From: Catonia carolina
Lineage: Eukaryota; Arthropoda; Insecta; Hemiptera; Achilidae
Direction of reading: 5' to 3'
Assembly: GCA_035578175.1 (NCBI GenBank)
Contig: JAQMRL010000001.1
Location: 437,818,639 to 437,882,638, forward strand
Length of the DNA: 64,000 nt
The notes under the pieces were generated by a model. The model ran no database searches, was not told the origin of the DNA, and worked only from the letters and a program-made list of their open reading frames with translations. The position numbers were made by a program, and so were the translations under genes. Below are positions 30,923 to 45,400 of this stretch, piece by piece; positions within the stretch are counted from its first letter, which is position 1, and each line of letters starts with the position of its first letter.

Positions 30923-33112
30923 AGATTTTTCAGAATTATACGCATTTTATTTAAAATTTTTGTAGTAATTTTAAACGATCATTGTTACAAAACTATATAG
31001 AGTTAAAATATTAAACCTATATTTTTAATAATTTGTACGGCATTGAGTTTTTTTTAATATAATTTACTGATGATAATTTTGATAAATATAATAAAAACAT
31101 AGATGATCATGAACTGTTATCAGAGCAATCTAAATAACAACTAACAACTGTTGCTTTAATAATATTTTACATTATTTTACTACATTCTGATATGACTGTT
31201 TATAAAAATTTACAATAGTTATGTGTACTTTATGATGAAATGTCTAGCATTGTGCTTCATCATAGTTTGTGCTATTTGGTTTACTGCATCTCTATATTGT
31301 ATTATTTTATCATATTTTAAACATAAGTTAATCAAGGGTATCATATTTTTTTTATGGTACTCTTTATTTGTTTTCTTTTAAATGTACAGGTTTACAAAGT
31401 AGTATTCTTATTTATTAAGGTTAACGTGTGTTTTTTTTTAATATTAAAGATTTTAAATGAGTAGTTATTTTTATATACAATATTAGTAGTTAGTAAAGAC
31501 TTGTTTAACTTGTTTCTAAACTTTTTAGTTTTTTTTTAGTGCACTAGTTAGGTGTGTAGATATATTCGTTTAAAAAATAGATAAGTTGTCGAAGTGATTT
31601 TAATATTGAAAGGTAACAATAAAATTTAAGTGTTACAAGCATTTTATTTTGGTGTTTCAAAATTTATTGATTTTGTAAAAATGAAATTCATTAATATGTT
31701 TTAGTAGAAATTTTTAGGTGTAGTAGAACATGGAAATTTATATAATAATAATCCTATTGAAATACTGTATTATATTTTTATATAAAAATATATCTGAGGA
31801 ATTATTGAAGGATATCATACAACTTATGAAGAAATTGCACAAAATCTCAATAAATTATCTTTCATTGTTATGTAAAATAATATACTGTAACACCTAGCGT
31901 AGGTTCTTTTGGGTTGGGGGTATAATCATTATAAAACAAACTTCCTTCAAACTTATAAAAATTATTTATTTATAAAATTATTAATTATTGTGCTTGGACT
32001 ACTGATGGTTAGTTATGAAATGAACTTTGTCTGAGACAAAGTGTAAGAGGAGAATAATCTACTGCGCTTGCCCAGTTTCTCTATTACAACCCTAAAAAAA
32101 TACTGACACTCGATATTCATTGGAATACACAGTCCTTTTTTTATTACGCGACGAGTGGTACAACAAAAATCATTTTGATTTGGGTATTCTATTTTTATGT
32201 TTTAAGCTACATTTATACAAATAAAAGTATTTCAATTCATTAAAACTCATTCCGTTTCTTTTCATTTTAATTCTTCACATTTTATTCGTTATTCTGTAGT
32301 GTTATAAATTAGTTATATATCCGTGTATTAAAAGTTTATCATGTCGACCGTTCGAAAGTAGGGTAAAACAATTCGAACTGCGGAACAGAATGTTATTTTA
32401 AATGTTATTAAGTGTTGTAAAGAAGAAGCAAAAAATAAACTATATACTACACAGTTGCATGTTTTTAGAAATGTACGTATTACACTAGCAGCAGCGCTTC
32501 ACCCACACTGAGTCCCAGGTTCATTACATTACACATCATATATCATACATTACATATCATATCGTCATTACATATCAGTACTATAGAATTACTATTCAAT
32601 TAATTACTGTAATCAAATTGATTACAAAACTTTAAACTTAAACTAACTTAACTAACAAGTGATTTTACGAAATTAATAATATTACCCTTAATAACGTAAC
32701 AATATTTTACCTACAACCAATCACAATATGAAGATCTTTTTATAATCTACTTGAAAATGATTGAACTGGCCGATAAAAAGCTATCACCTTTAAATACCTT
32801 TGGTTGTTGTAGTTTCTAGAAAGGCACAGATTTTCTACATAATAAGGCACAATAGAGACCCCTTTACGCTTTACCAAACCACAGTAGAAATTATTGATAA
32901 CAAGCAAAACAAAACCCCATTCCATGTATTTCACACTAATTTCAACCACGTTTCGAAGAATTCCTTTCAAACACTTTTCATTTTTCGGCCATACATTATT
33001 CTTGTTGCAATACACTCTACCTCAGTATACAATACACAATTACAATAAACGATTTATTCCCTTAGCTATTTCTAGAATATCACAAAGTACTATTATTATT
33101 AATGTTACAATA
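30923..33112. other. AT-rich upstream region with a transposase relic
   Basis: Mostly AT-rich DNA without genes. At about 32341-32465 (plus) a frame broken by one stop reads MSTVRK, then KTIRTAEQNVILNVIKCCKE, which resembles the N terminus of the transposase family seen at 55740-55940 and 59075-59550. A first untranslated ACSBG exon could lie in this region, but I cannot identify one. Confidence 0.4.
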
Positions 33113-33570
33113 CAATGGGTGTTTTATTAAGGACGCATCCCTGATTATAAGAAGATAGAAGTAATACATCAGTAAATTTTCTCTCCCCCAATCGGTATGT
33201 TGGCAACAGTGTACTCAAGGCCAACTACCTAAGACAGTTTAAATGTTCCAGTCAAGCATTAGTGTGGTGACAGCAGTCGTTTTGTTATATTGCGTCAGCA
33301 ATGGTTTTTTCCAAGGAAGAACGCGTGTTTATTGTAGAAACTTACATAGTAAGTAAATCTTACAAATGTGTGCAAGATAAGTTTCAGTTGAAATTTCCCC
33401 GTTCTGCAGTTTCAAATAAATTGTCAATATTGCGTTTGATAAATAAATTCCGTAGAACTGGGAGTGTACTCGATGAGAAACCATCTCGCCAGCCAACAAA
33501 GTTCAAGAACTTCGCGGTTAACTTTTTTGGCTGGCAAGGTGGTTTCTCATCGAGTACACTCCCAGTTCTA
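33113..33570 (+). mobile_element. Mariner-type fragment with internal foldback
   Basis: It starts at TA followed by caatgggtgttttattaagg. An ATG at 33301 opens a DUF4817-type helix-turn-helix frame (MVFSKEERVFIVETYIVSKS, then LRLINKFRRTGSVLDEKP). From about 33461 to 33567 the sequence folds back on itself: ctgggagtgtactcgatgag and its complement, arms of about 39 nt. The rest of the transposase and the right end are missing. It lies about 65 bp before the first coding ACSBG exon. Confidence 0.75.
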
Positions 33571-33633
33571 TCCCAGCTACTATAATCATATTTTTTATCA
33601 TTGTATTTGACTGTAATTGATTTTTCGTTGCAG

Positions 33634-33761
33634 GCCGGAAAATGGAAGATGTTGGTATAAAAGTTAACGGATTTGCGCACGAAGATGATACATCGGAAGT
33701 ACCCATAACTATATCCATAAAATCAAGTACAGAATCATGGAATGGAAATGGTGCACAAATT
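33634..33761 (+). CDS. ACSBG2: ACSBG exon 1 (first coding)
   Basis: The acceptor is tttttcgttgcag. Eight untranslated bases precede the ATG at 33642, so at least one upstream 5' UTR exon must exist. Encodes 40 residues, ends in phase 0, donor gtaagt. Confidence 0.85.
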
Positions 33762-36450
33762 GTAAGTTGAAGTTTTTATCAATAAATTTCCTCTATCGTA
33801 ACAGACAGATGAAGTGGTAAATTAATTGAACTTGACAAAACAGTTTCAGGTGTACAAAAATAGTTATGTTTCTCTTCCTATTCAATTGATTTTCATATTT
33901 TAATTGATATTCAAAAATAAATCTTTATAATGCATCCTGCAGTTTGAAATTAATTCTATATCAAATGAATTTATATAATAAATTTCACTAACCTTTCTTT
34001 TTAACTGCGTCAACTTTTATTTTCACTTACACGTGTTTCAGTGGATCCACCATCATCAGAGTAAATAACATATAATTGAAACTAAAAACTTTATTTATTA
34101 AAAATCTACAGAAAATGATACATCTTCAGTCATTTGTATAAAACTCAAATTTGTTGTATACAAATTTTTCTTTCTTTGTAATCCCTAATTTGTGTAGGTT
34201 GGAATCTGTTCAATTCAGAACATTAAGCAACCCCATGACCCAATGAGATTAGGATGATGTGTATGACGTGTAAATGAGGTGTCTTGTTCAGACCCAGGCC
34301 GACCATTGCTGAGAGAGTATGGTTAATTGAACCCCAACCATCAAAGTACACCGGTAACCACTGTCTAGTATTCAAATCCAAATAAAAGTAACTACCTTTA
34401 CTAGGGTTTAAACCAGGAACCTTCGTCTCCGAAAATCAGCTGTTAAACAGCTGATTTTGGCGACGACTTTACCTCTAGTCCAACCCAGTGGTTTTATACA
34501 AATGACTGAAGATGTATCATCTTCTGTAGATTTTTAATAAATAAAGTTTTTAGTTTCAATTATATGTTGTTTACTCTGATGATGGTGGATCCACCGAAAC
34601 ACGTGTAAGTGAAAATAAAAGTTGACGCAGTTAAAAAGGAAGGTTAGTGAAATTTATTATATAAATTCATTTGATAAAAATAGAAGTTTTAATTGATACT
34701 ACAGCGAAAGAACAAATGGAAACAATAAGTGGCTTAGATTAATATCGCAGCTACTATTGATATGAATTTCTCTTCGAGGAATGAAGGGAGATCCCAATTT
34801 TGAAAAAGATACGTTAAAATACCAAGGCAAAGAAAAATTATTTGAATAACAGGGTCTATAGTATAGTACTACGTCTTTTATTCAAACTAATTGGGACCAG
34901 GAATAATCTGGAAAAACAAAAATTCGGATTAATTAGGAAACTAGGAAACCAATAAAAATAAAATGTAGTGAGTAAACTTACCATTTACCTATTTTTACTT
35001 TTTTGGAGAGAAATGTGCTACAATACGTTTTTATACAAATATTTACAAGTGTTTAGTTTTGCTTGTGTTTGTTGGAATTCTGAAATTAAATAATGATTAC
35101 TGAGATAATGTACAAAATACTATAATGATGCAAAGACAAACAATCAATTAGTTATAAAAAAGGAGAAAAATCACTGCAGATTGACAACTGTTTCATAATG
35201 GAGCACAAAAATTATTAATAAACTGGTTAATATCTTAATTGAAATTAATATACTGTGTGAATCTAAGCTTTGTGCAGCTGCGGGATGAAGGGGACAGATG
35301 AAGTACCAGACTACTGCTATGTCATTACACTGTAGTAATCATCTCATTGCTCTTGGCTAGGCAGTAGGCTGCCTAGTGCGGTGACATACGTGGGTGTTGT
35401 TTTCACTATTCGCTGTAGACGGCGACACAGAATATATGTAGTTTGGATAGTACCCTTGACTACTACAAACATAATACAAGTAAAACGTTACTACTACTAA
35501 CGCAATCTCTCACAGTATTTTTTTTTTTTTTTTTTTTTTTTTGTTTAACGTCCGACTGTTCTGCAATTACTGCTAATGCAGACGGTGAATGATGAAATGA
35601 TTTTTTGTAACGTATGAAAAAATGCCGTGCCTGAATGGGATTCGAACCCAAGACCGCATGATGAGAGGCGAGCACGTTACCAACTTCGCCAATGCGGCAT
35701 GCTCTCACAGTAGTAGTGACGTGATACATACCTCTCAGCTGTACAAAGCCTGGGAATGGGCAGTACTGTTTGATTGAGAGATGAAGAGATGAGAGAGTTA
35801 TCTCATTCAAACGCAGACAACCTGAGCCGTCAGACAAGTTCTATTGTATTTCTTGACAAAACCAGTTCCAGTAGTATATTTTCAAATTGAAAAAATTATT
35901 TTTTAAAAATTATGTTTAGTATAATCCTGATATTTATCATACCAAGCTTATAAAAAAAATATTTTTTTTTTTTTACAGACTGACAAAATTAGTTCAGGAA
36001 TTATTCCAAGGTAAGATTATCTTATTATTATTGATCTTTTTTAATGTGTTTACTGTTTTTCATGTATAAAATACTTCCATGTATTCATACACAATTAAAC
36101 TTTTTTTGACTTTTTAAACTTTGCATGCCATCTTCTAATACCCCCACCGGGTTGGTCTAGAGGTAAAGTCGTCGCCAAAATCAGCTGTTTAACAGCTGAT
36201 TTTCGGAAACGAAGGTTCCTGGTTCAAATCCTAGTAAAGGTAGTTACTTTTATAGGGATTTGAATGCTAGACAGTGGTTACCGGTGTACTTTGATGGTTT
36301 CAAGGGGTTCAATTAACCATGCTCTCTCAGGATTGGTCAGCCTGAGTCTGTACAAGACTACACCTCATTTACATGTAATACATATCATCCTCATCTGATT
36401 GGGTTGCTTATTGTTCTGAATTGAACAGATAGCAATGTCCACATATTAGG

Positions 36451-36489
<39 letters not shown>

Positions 36490-39400
36490 CTAATGAAGAT
36501 TGGTGGTTATCATTGGTGGCCTTAGCTTATAGTCTGTCTACGCTAAGAGTACTCCGACAACGCACTCTGATATGTGACAAGTGAGCATGCGCATTAATTG
36601 AAAATAAGCACACCATGATCAAAAACAAAATTCCATAAAACACTAATTTGCTCTAAGCTTAATATTATATTGAAAACACGTTCAATTCATCTGTTAGAAA
36701 ATATTTTATAAATCTAACATTAGCTTACCAGTAATAACTAAAAGATTTACTATTGTTACTCTTACATTGTTATTTTCCATTACATTGATTACTATTATTA
36801 CATCATTATTTATGATTAGTAGGTTTTTAATAAAGACTCAGTTTTATTTTTGGTCACAAGTAATATAATATAAGACTAATGCGCTTAAATTATAATAGGA
36901 GAGTAAACAATTCCAGTGATTCGTTGTCATCATTACAGATTGTTTACTTCATATCATTAAAATATTATTAAAATATTAATAGTCTGTGACTACTTTAATA
37001 CAACTGTTTGCACTTGCCCGTGTTTAACTCATTTTTAGTTTGATCAGTTATCTTTTGGTATTGTATCGGTTCGTTTCGATTTTCTTTGTAGACTGAAGTT
37101 GAAAAGTTTTGTAAGCTATGTTTTGTTAACATGCGTGTTAGTGAATGCGTTGAATTTTTGAAACATAACAGCGATAAACATTAAAAAGTAGACAAAAATT
37201 GTTTTGTTAAATGTAACGGTTAAAATAATTAATTAATGAGTCTTTTTATGAAACTACAATAATTACAAGTAATCTGAACGGTATAATTGAAAACGCTTAA
37301 AGGATAATGTTTATTTTAGCTGGATGTAGATATTTTAATGATGAAACTTAGTGCAAAATAATTGTCAGGCGGAGAGGTAGATACGCGCTAACTAGTGTAA
37401 AACTTTCGTTTACAACCTGTTAGGCGCTTGCCTCACGCGGAGTACTCTTACAGTAGATGGACTATAGAGATTATATGCAAGATCTTCACTTTTCGTACTG
37501 AATTATTCACACAGATTTTTTTAACCAAGATTTCATGAAGAAGAAAATATTTTAAACAAAATTACTTATTAATGATAATAAGCTAACACTTTTTTTTTAA
37601 TTCCTAATATGTGGACATTGCTATCTGTTCAATTCAGAACAATAACCAACCCAATCAGATGAGGATGATATGTATGATGTGTAAATGAGGTGTAGTCTTG
37701 TACAGACTCAGGCTGACCAATCCTGAGAGAGCATGGTTAATTGAACCCCTTGAAACCATCAAAGTACACCGGTAACCACTGTCTAGCATTCAAATCCCTA
37801 TAAAAGTAACTACCTTTACTAGGATTTGAACCAGGAACCTTCGTTTCCGAAAATCAGCTGTTAAACAGCTGATTTTGGCGACGACTTTACCTCCAGACCA
37901 ACCCGGTGGATAAAGCTAACACTTAGTATACAAAAGAAACTTATAATACCATTCTAGTCTTAAAAATAATATGTGGCTTCATCTTGTTGTAATAACTATC
38001 TGCAATGATGTGATAACCAAAATAACATCAGCGAGAAGTTTGAATAGACAGTCAAGCTGGAATGAGCATCTTAATGAGCTCTAAACTAAAATTATCAAAA
38101 TCATTCATAAAAATTCATCAAAAAGCCAGTCAAGCTGGAATGAGCCTCTTAATTAGCCCTTAAAATTAAATGATAAAAACTATCAAAAATTATCAAAATC
38201 ATTTGTAAAAAATTCATCAAAAAAGACAATCACCCACCGGGTTGGTCTAGAGGTAAAGTCATCGCCAAAATCAGCTGTTTAACAGCTGATTTTTGGAGAC
38301 AATAGTTCCTGGTTCAAATCCTAGTAAAGGTAGTTACTTTTATACGAATTTGAATGCTAGACAGTGGTTACCGGTGTACTTTGATGGTTGGGGTTCAATT
38401 AACCATACTCTCTCAGGAATGGTCGGCCTGAGTCTGTACAAGACTACACCTCATTTACACGTCATACACATCATTCTCATCTCATTGGGTCATGGGGTTG
38501 CTTATTGTTCTCAATTGAACAGATTGCAACGTACACACATTTAGGGATTTAAAAAAAAAGAAAAAAAAAGACAATCAAGCTTGAATGAGCATCTTCATTA
38601 AAACTCCTATCAAAAATCGTGAAAATTTATCAAAATCATTCATAAAAACTCATAAAAAAAGACAGTTTAGCTGGAATGAGCATCTAAATGAGTCCTTAAA
38701 CTTAAATTATCAAAACTAATTTTGAAAATCCACTCATTGAAACTACTGTACGTAACGATTTATTTTTACAAACATGTTGCTTATTCCATAATATTTTCGG
38801 GGTTGTATAATGAGTAGTGAGATAGAAGTTTGGTATAGGTCAGGAGAAGTCTAGTATAGACTATTCTTAGGAAATAAAATTTTGACTGTACTTTGCTTAT
38901 TTATTGTTGTTGTTTAGGTCATCAGCCAAAAGGCTGGTTTGAACCTGCAGAGGTTTTACTAAGTAAAACCAGGAGTGAGGTGGTTTACCATTGCCAACAC
39001 TCACTGAGTGGAAAAGTACGCTTATCAGCATGCCATCCACTTGATTCAATGGTGTCATGTCAATGAATCCTTTCTTCATGCTTCTGTGCGAAACTGGATT
39101 TTACTGGAGATAAAAGTCAATCGCAGGTTTCTGTAAAGGTCGTTGTTCCTGATAAATCAGTGCGTCGACTACTCAGAACCCTGTTTTACGAGGGTTATCC
39201 AGAAAATAACCTCCGTTTTGAAATAAAAAATAAACGAGTGAAGATACAAAAACTTTATTATTATATACATATTAAAACTACAGTTTTTCTCTGTTTTTTG
39301 ACATAGTCGCCAAACAGATTCAAGCACTTGTCGTACCTTGGAACAGTCTTTGAAATACCCTCTGCATAAAAATCTGCTGCCTGTGAATGTAGCCAACCAT

Positions 39401-42400
39401 TCACAGCGTTTTGAAGCTCTTCGTCATTGGGGAATCGCTGAGATGTAAGCCACCGCTTCATGTTCAGGAACAGGTGAAAATCACTAGGACTTGGCTCCTA
39501 GTGACTTTCACCTGTTCCCGAACATGAAGCGGTGGCTTGCATCTCAGCGGTTCATCAATGACGAAGAGCTTCAAAACGCCGTGAATGGTTGGCTACATTC
39601 ACAGGTGGCAGATTTTTATGCAGAGGGTATTTCAAAGACTGTTCCAAGGTATGACAAGTGCTTGAATCTTTTTGGCGACTATGTCGAAAAATAGAGAAAA
39701 ACTGTAGTTTTAATCTGTATATAATAAAGTTTTTGTATCTTCACTCGTTTACTTTTTATTTCAAAATGGAGGTTATTTTCTGGATAACCCTCGTAGTAAC
39801 ATTTTAAGATATTTGTATTGCTTTGGTGGGTACATCCACAGTGTTGCACAACATACATCTGGACAGGCATCTGGTAGCATCTGGTTGTAAAGCAGAAGTT
39901 CGTTACACACTGATAATGAAGATCTTCTCAGCATCCAGTACAATTTTTGGTATCTCAGCCTGAGATCCTCTGTTTTCTTCATTTTAACATGGGATTTATT
40001 GAAAATTAATTCAATAATTTTAATAAATAAATTCATATTTATAATAATTATTGCAAATACTGAAAATTAAATTGTCCACCAGTTTTTGGTCTCTGATTAA
40101 ACCTTTTTTAACAACTGACATAAGATAAGAAAACTGACATACCTTGGACACATCATGAGGGGGCCTAAAAAATACGAGATTCTGCATCTCATAATTCAAG
40201 GGAAACTCATTGGTAAACGCTCGGTGGGACGCAGACGAATATCCTGGTTAAGAAACCTGAGAGAAGCGTTTAACTGGTCGTCGCATGACCTTTTTAGAGC
40301 AGCAGTGGACAAGGTACGACTGACCATGATGATAGCCAACCTTCGTAATGGGGAAGGCACCTGAAGAAGAACAACAACTGACATCTTCTTCATCTCTGAA
40401 GTGTTTGTTATATGTTTGAATTATGTTGTGTCTTCTAAAATATTATTTTTAAAAATATTTTAAATGGTTCTATGTATAATGAAGGTGTTTATAATAATAA
40501 TATTGAAATTATTTATAACATTAACATAATGTTTTTAATGTTTTTGGTGCAGTTTGGATACAGAAAAAGAAATCAAAAGTGTTCTATCGTCAGTAACTAA
40601 TCCCGATGTCAAAAGTCACGCTGTATACAATGATGGTAAGTTTATTTGAGTCTTTATTTGGTTGTATTTCAATATGAAATTAAAGAGTAATACGAGGTAG
40701 GGTCAAAAATTTCCCGGAATGATCTTGTTCAGTCAATCATTTGTTTGCTGGAAGAGAAATTTTTGTTTGGGAGGTTGGAATCACTACCCTGCAACGTGCT
40801 CTCCTGTTCAGCAGGGAGTTGGAGTTGGTTTCCTGCGTGCAGTGTATGATATTTTACACGTAATTTTTTTTCTTTCGTCAGATTGTGTTATTTAGTTATC
40901 AGAGCAGCGTGCCAATATAAAGTTCTATGTATTGCTAAAAAAATCACCCTCGGAGATTTTTGAGCTGCAGAAAGCATACGAAAAGGATGCGATGAAGAAA
41001 ACGGAAGTTTACGACGGGCATAAGCGTTTTCGTGTCGGTTGCACATCAATTGAAGATAACGTTTGAACTGGGTGGACTTTCTCTTCCACCACAGATGAGA
41101 ATGGGACCATGATCCCTAATGTTGAAATAATACCGTGCAAAGACCAATGTCACCACTCTGAAACACCCTTCATATTCTCCCGATCTTGCAGCACCGGATT
41201 TTTACCTGGTTCCGCGGCAGAAAATGACATTGAAGGGACGTCGTTTTACTGATTCGTCAGAATTGATGGAAAATGTGATGAAGCAGCTGATAAAACTTTC
41301 AAAAAACAGCTTTCAGGACAGTTTCCAACAACTGTATGAACGGTAAAATAAGTATGCAGATGCATGAGGAGAGTATTTTGAAGGAAAATAAGGTGGAAAC
41401 TTTATACATACTTTCAATAAATTTTTGTTAACCAATTCCGGGAACATTTTGACCTTACCACGTACAACCCCATCTTTTCATATATGTTTTAAGTTTTGCA
41501 TTGAATTTTTTGTAATTGTGTTATAATTTCGTCTTCAACCGCACTACAGTTCAAATAATTGATCTATGGTCTCTTTCATCTTCTGTCTTCATCCACCTGA
41601 CTCTGTATTGGTTGAGTCCCAGCTCCTTGTAGTTGTTGTGGAATGCAGTGCGTGCGTTGTTTTAGTAGTGGGAGAATGAATGAGTTATTAGTGTTTCACA
41701 GCTGATGCATTTGTAGTGGTAGCGTGTTCTAACTAGACTAGAAAAATATTTTTATCATCCAGGGCATTAATTCAACAAAATATAGGTATCAGACGAACTA
41801 ATGTCCCATAGCCGAGCGAGTGAGAGGAAGATATGTGACATAACTACGCATGCGCTCTAAGGTCTTTACTGTAATAATCCAAATCTGAAAACATACTACA
41901 GTCGTTATCTTGCTTGTTAGTTTACTGCATACATAAACGCTTGCTCACAACAATGAGTAAAATTAAAGACAATGTTATTGGAACGGCACGTATGGCTCGT
42001 GTGAGTGAGAGCGTTATGCATTGTCTCACTCCCACGGCTAGGGGACATTAGTTCATCTGAATACTGTACCTACCAATTTATTAACTTGGTCGGATTCATA
42101 ATATTTAACTTACCAATTTATATCAAAATAAATGATAAATATCTAAATAAATAAATGATAAATATGTAAATAAATAAATGTAATAAATACAAACAAATAT
42201 GTTAAATATGGAAAGTTTGAATACGAATGTTTTGTATCAGAGTAATACAACAATCGTTCTCCCAGCATGCATCACTCATTCAATATAACTCACCTGTACC
42301 CTTCACCCCGCAAATACACGGAGCTTGGAACCGCACAATACATCTTCTCACAATCAAGGATTAGGTTCCCGCCTGTTCCGACTCTCACTCTACTCTCTTG

Positions 42401-45400
42401 TGATCTGCTGGCCGCATCGGCGTAGTTGTTAACATTCTCGCCTCTCATCAAGCGGTCTTGGATTCGAATCCCATTCAGGCATGGCTTATTTTTATATATT
42501 ACAAAAAATCATTTCATCCTTCACCATCTGCATTAGCAGTAATTGCAGAACACAATCAAACGTTAAACCAAAAACAAAAAAAACAAAATCTTTTGGTCTG
42601 GTACAAATCCACAATTCACTTCCATAGAGTAGGAGTGTGGCATTCATCACCTTGTAAAATTTTATCTGAGTTTCTTTTCTTATTTTCCAGCCTAAGGTTC
42701 TGCTAATATTGTCACACACTACTAGGAATTTACCAACTTTCTTCTTTATATCCAAATCTTGACCAAATCCGATCTCCTAAACCTAAATAATTCCATTTTG
42801 ATACTTGTTCGTGCATCACATGACCTACCACAATTTCAGACCTGATGGGATATTTACCAGTAAATTCAATTACACATTAACTCTGTTAATCCGAACATCG
42901 TTAATCCAAAAAAATCAGTTAATCCGAACACGTTCTGGACTCTTTAATTTTAATATCAAGAGGACAAAAATAAACAATGTTTTACATGAACAGAATCTTC
43001 TTCTTCTGTCTTTCAAGGATTAGGCATCTCTGCCTGTTCCGAACCTCTCAAATCTGCCCATCTCTTTTTCGGGCGTCCTCGTTCTCTCCTGCCCTCCGGC
43101 TTATAGCCCAGTGTCTACTTAGGTATCCTATCCTCCTGCATTCTGTTTACATGCTCTAACCACTGCATTCTGTTCTGGGATACCTTGTTGTTTATAGAGA
43201 AGATGTTGAGTTCTTTCCTTATCTCTGTATTCCTGTAACGATCTTCTCTACTACACCTATAAGTATGTCGAAGAAATTTTATTTCAGATGGTTGCAATCT
43301 ACTCTCCTCTTGCTTTGATAGCACCCAAGTTTCACTGCCATAGAGTAGAGTCGGCACTGCTAATATTTTATAAAATCTCACCCTCGTGTTTTTACTGGTG
43401 CTATTTTTTAAAGTGCGGTGGATAGTTCCGCATATTTGCTGAAGTCGGTGCATCTTATTGTAAGCATCTTTATCCTGTTGGTATGTAATGTTGCAACCTA
43501 GATACTGAAAGTGGGAGATCTGTTCCAAAATATTATTATCTATAACAATTTTACTTCTGACTGACTCCTTCCCCCTAAATGCCTTTACCTTTGTCTTCTT
43601 AGTCGAAACTGTCAACTTATATTCTTTGCAGAGTTTGTTCAGCATGAAAAGTGCTCTCTGCAGGTCATCCTCATTCTCATGAACAGAATATTTTTTTAAA
43701 ATTTTGGTGACAAAATTTAAATATATTATATTAATATACGTGCATCGAGCCCACCCACGCGAGGATAGTTCACTCAAGATGCATTTCAATGAATTGAATT
43801 CTTTTGAGAAATTTTTTTTGTATTCTTGCACTGTAATTTGGTTAATCTGAAAATTTTGTAATCTGAACAGGGTTTGGTCCTAATTAGTTCAGATTATTTT
43901 TTTTTTTTTTTTTTTTTTGGTTTAACCCTTTATGCCCTACCCTGTGGTAGGTATACTTACCACTGATAATAAGGTCGATTTTTTTTTAAGACTAAGCTAT
44001 GCAGTTGAACCCAATTGGCATTTTATGGTTTTATAGATGTTCTCTGGTAAGTAAGCTATCCACATTAGCCTTTTGTTATATAGGGCTACAAGTTGTTTTA
44101 ATAAGCATTCTTACCACTAAACATTATGTGATTCCCATTTCAATAAACATTCCTTGGTAACTATACTTACCAGGGCTTAAAATAAAACAAAGAAATATCT
44201 TACTGTTCTGGCACTAGAAGTACACTATTCAAGTCCCTATAAAACAAAATTTAACATTTTACAACATGCATATTTTTCCTTGTAGTACTGCCCTGTAAAG
44301 GGTTAACATCCAACTGTTCTGCAATTACTGCTAATGCAGACGATGAAGGATGAAATGATTTTTTGTAATGTATGAAAATATAAGTTCGGATTAATAGGGT
44401 TTGAGTGTATTACGTTTGACTTTTTTACGGAAACGTTGAATAGTTATATATTTTGCTTAATTCGTTCAAAACATTCACTGATCTCTGAAACTCATTCTCA
44501 CTCTCTTGCACAATCCAAATTTCTCTGTGGCTTTTACTGATTAATGTACATTAACCCATTAAAAATGAAAGAGAATAATCTGAGCTTAGTTAAAAATTTT
44601 CTAAATAGATTTTTTTGAAAGTCTGATGTACGATAAAAATTTGGAATTACTGTTTGAAAGGTTATAAATTTAAAACAATAATGAGAAGTTTTATGATATA
44701 ACTTTTTTGTGTCCTTGGTAAGTAGTATCACAGCACCAAAATTTGTCTTAAATTTGAAACTTCAACTTTTAAAATCATTCATCGATTTTGTCGTAAAATG
44801 ACTTGTTGTTGTTGTTGTTGTTTAGGTCAACAGCCGAAAGGCGGTTTGAACCTCTAGAGGTTTTACTAAGTAAAAACATGGAGTAAGGTGGTTTACCCCT
44901 GCCTTCCTCACTGAGTTGAAAGAGTATGCTTATCAGCATGCCAGGCCCTCCGAAAAGCACTCACTTTCCACCCTGCAAATGACACCTTCACTTCATTCAC
45001 CACAGGGTCTGGCTGCATAGAGAAATTCATTACTCTCAGAGGAGATAACTCTGACTAGTGTCTTTTACACCTCTACCTCTTCTGTTTTAAATAGTTCAGT
45101 CATATAAGTGGCTGACTATGTGATAAGAAACAGAACTATTTTTTTTAGCCCTGGACCAAATAGAGAGTGCAATTAAAATAACACCACCTGCCAGTTTTGG
45201 GCATAAAATGACTTAGCAATGAGATTTGTTTGAAGTAATACACTTAATAAAACGGATACTTTAAAAACGAATCAAGTTCAGTTATAAAAATTGTTTTATT
45301 AGAGAAAGATACTAGATTAATTGGTTCATCTTAATTATATTGAATGGCAATTTTATGTGTGCGATTACTCTCGTTTCTTTGCTACCTTTTTTGGTTATAT

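Noticed and set aside
32740..33130. Overlapping 78-91-codon frames on both strands upstream of ACSBG
   Set aside because: They overlap each other in opposite directions, have no recognisable domain and end at the mariner border; coding by chance is the simplest view.
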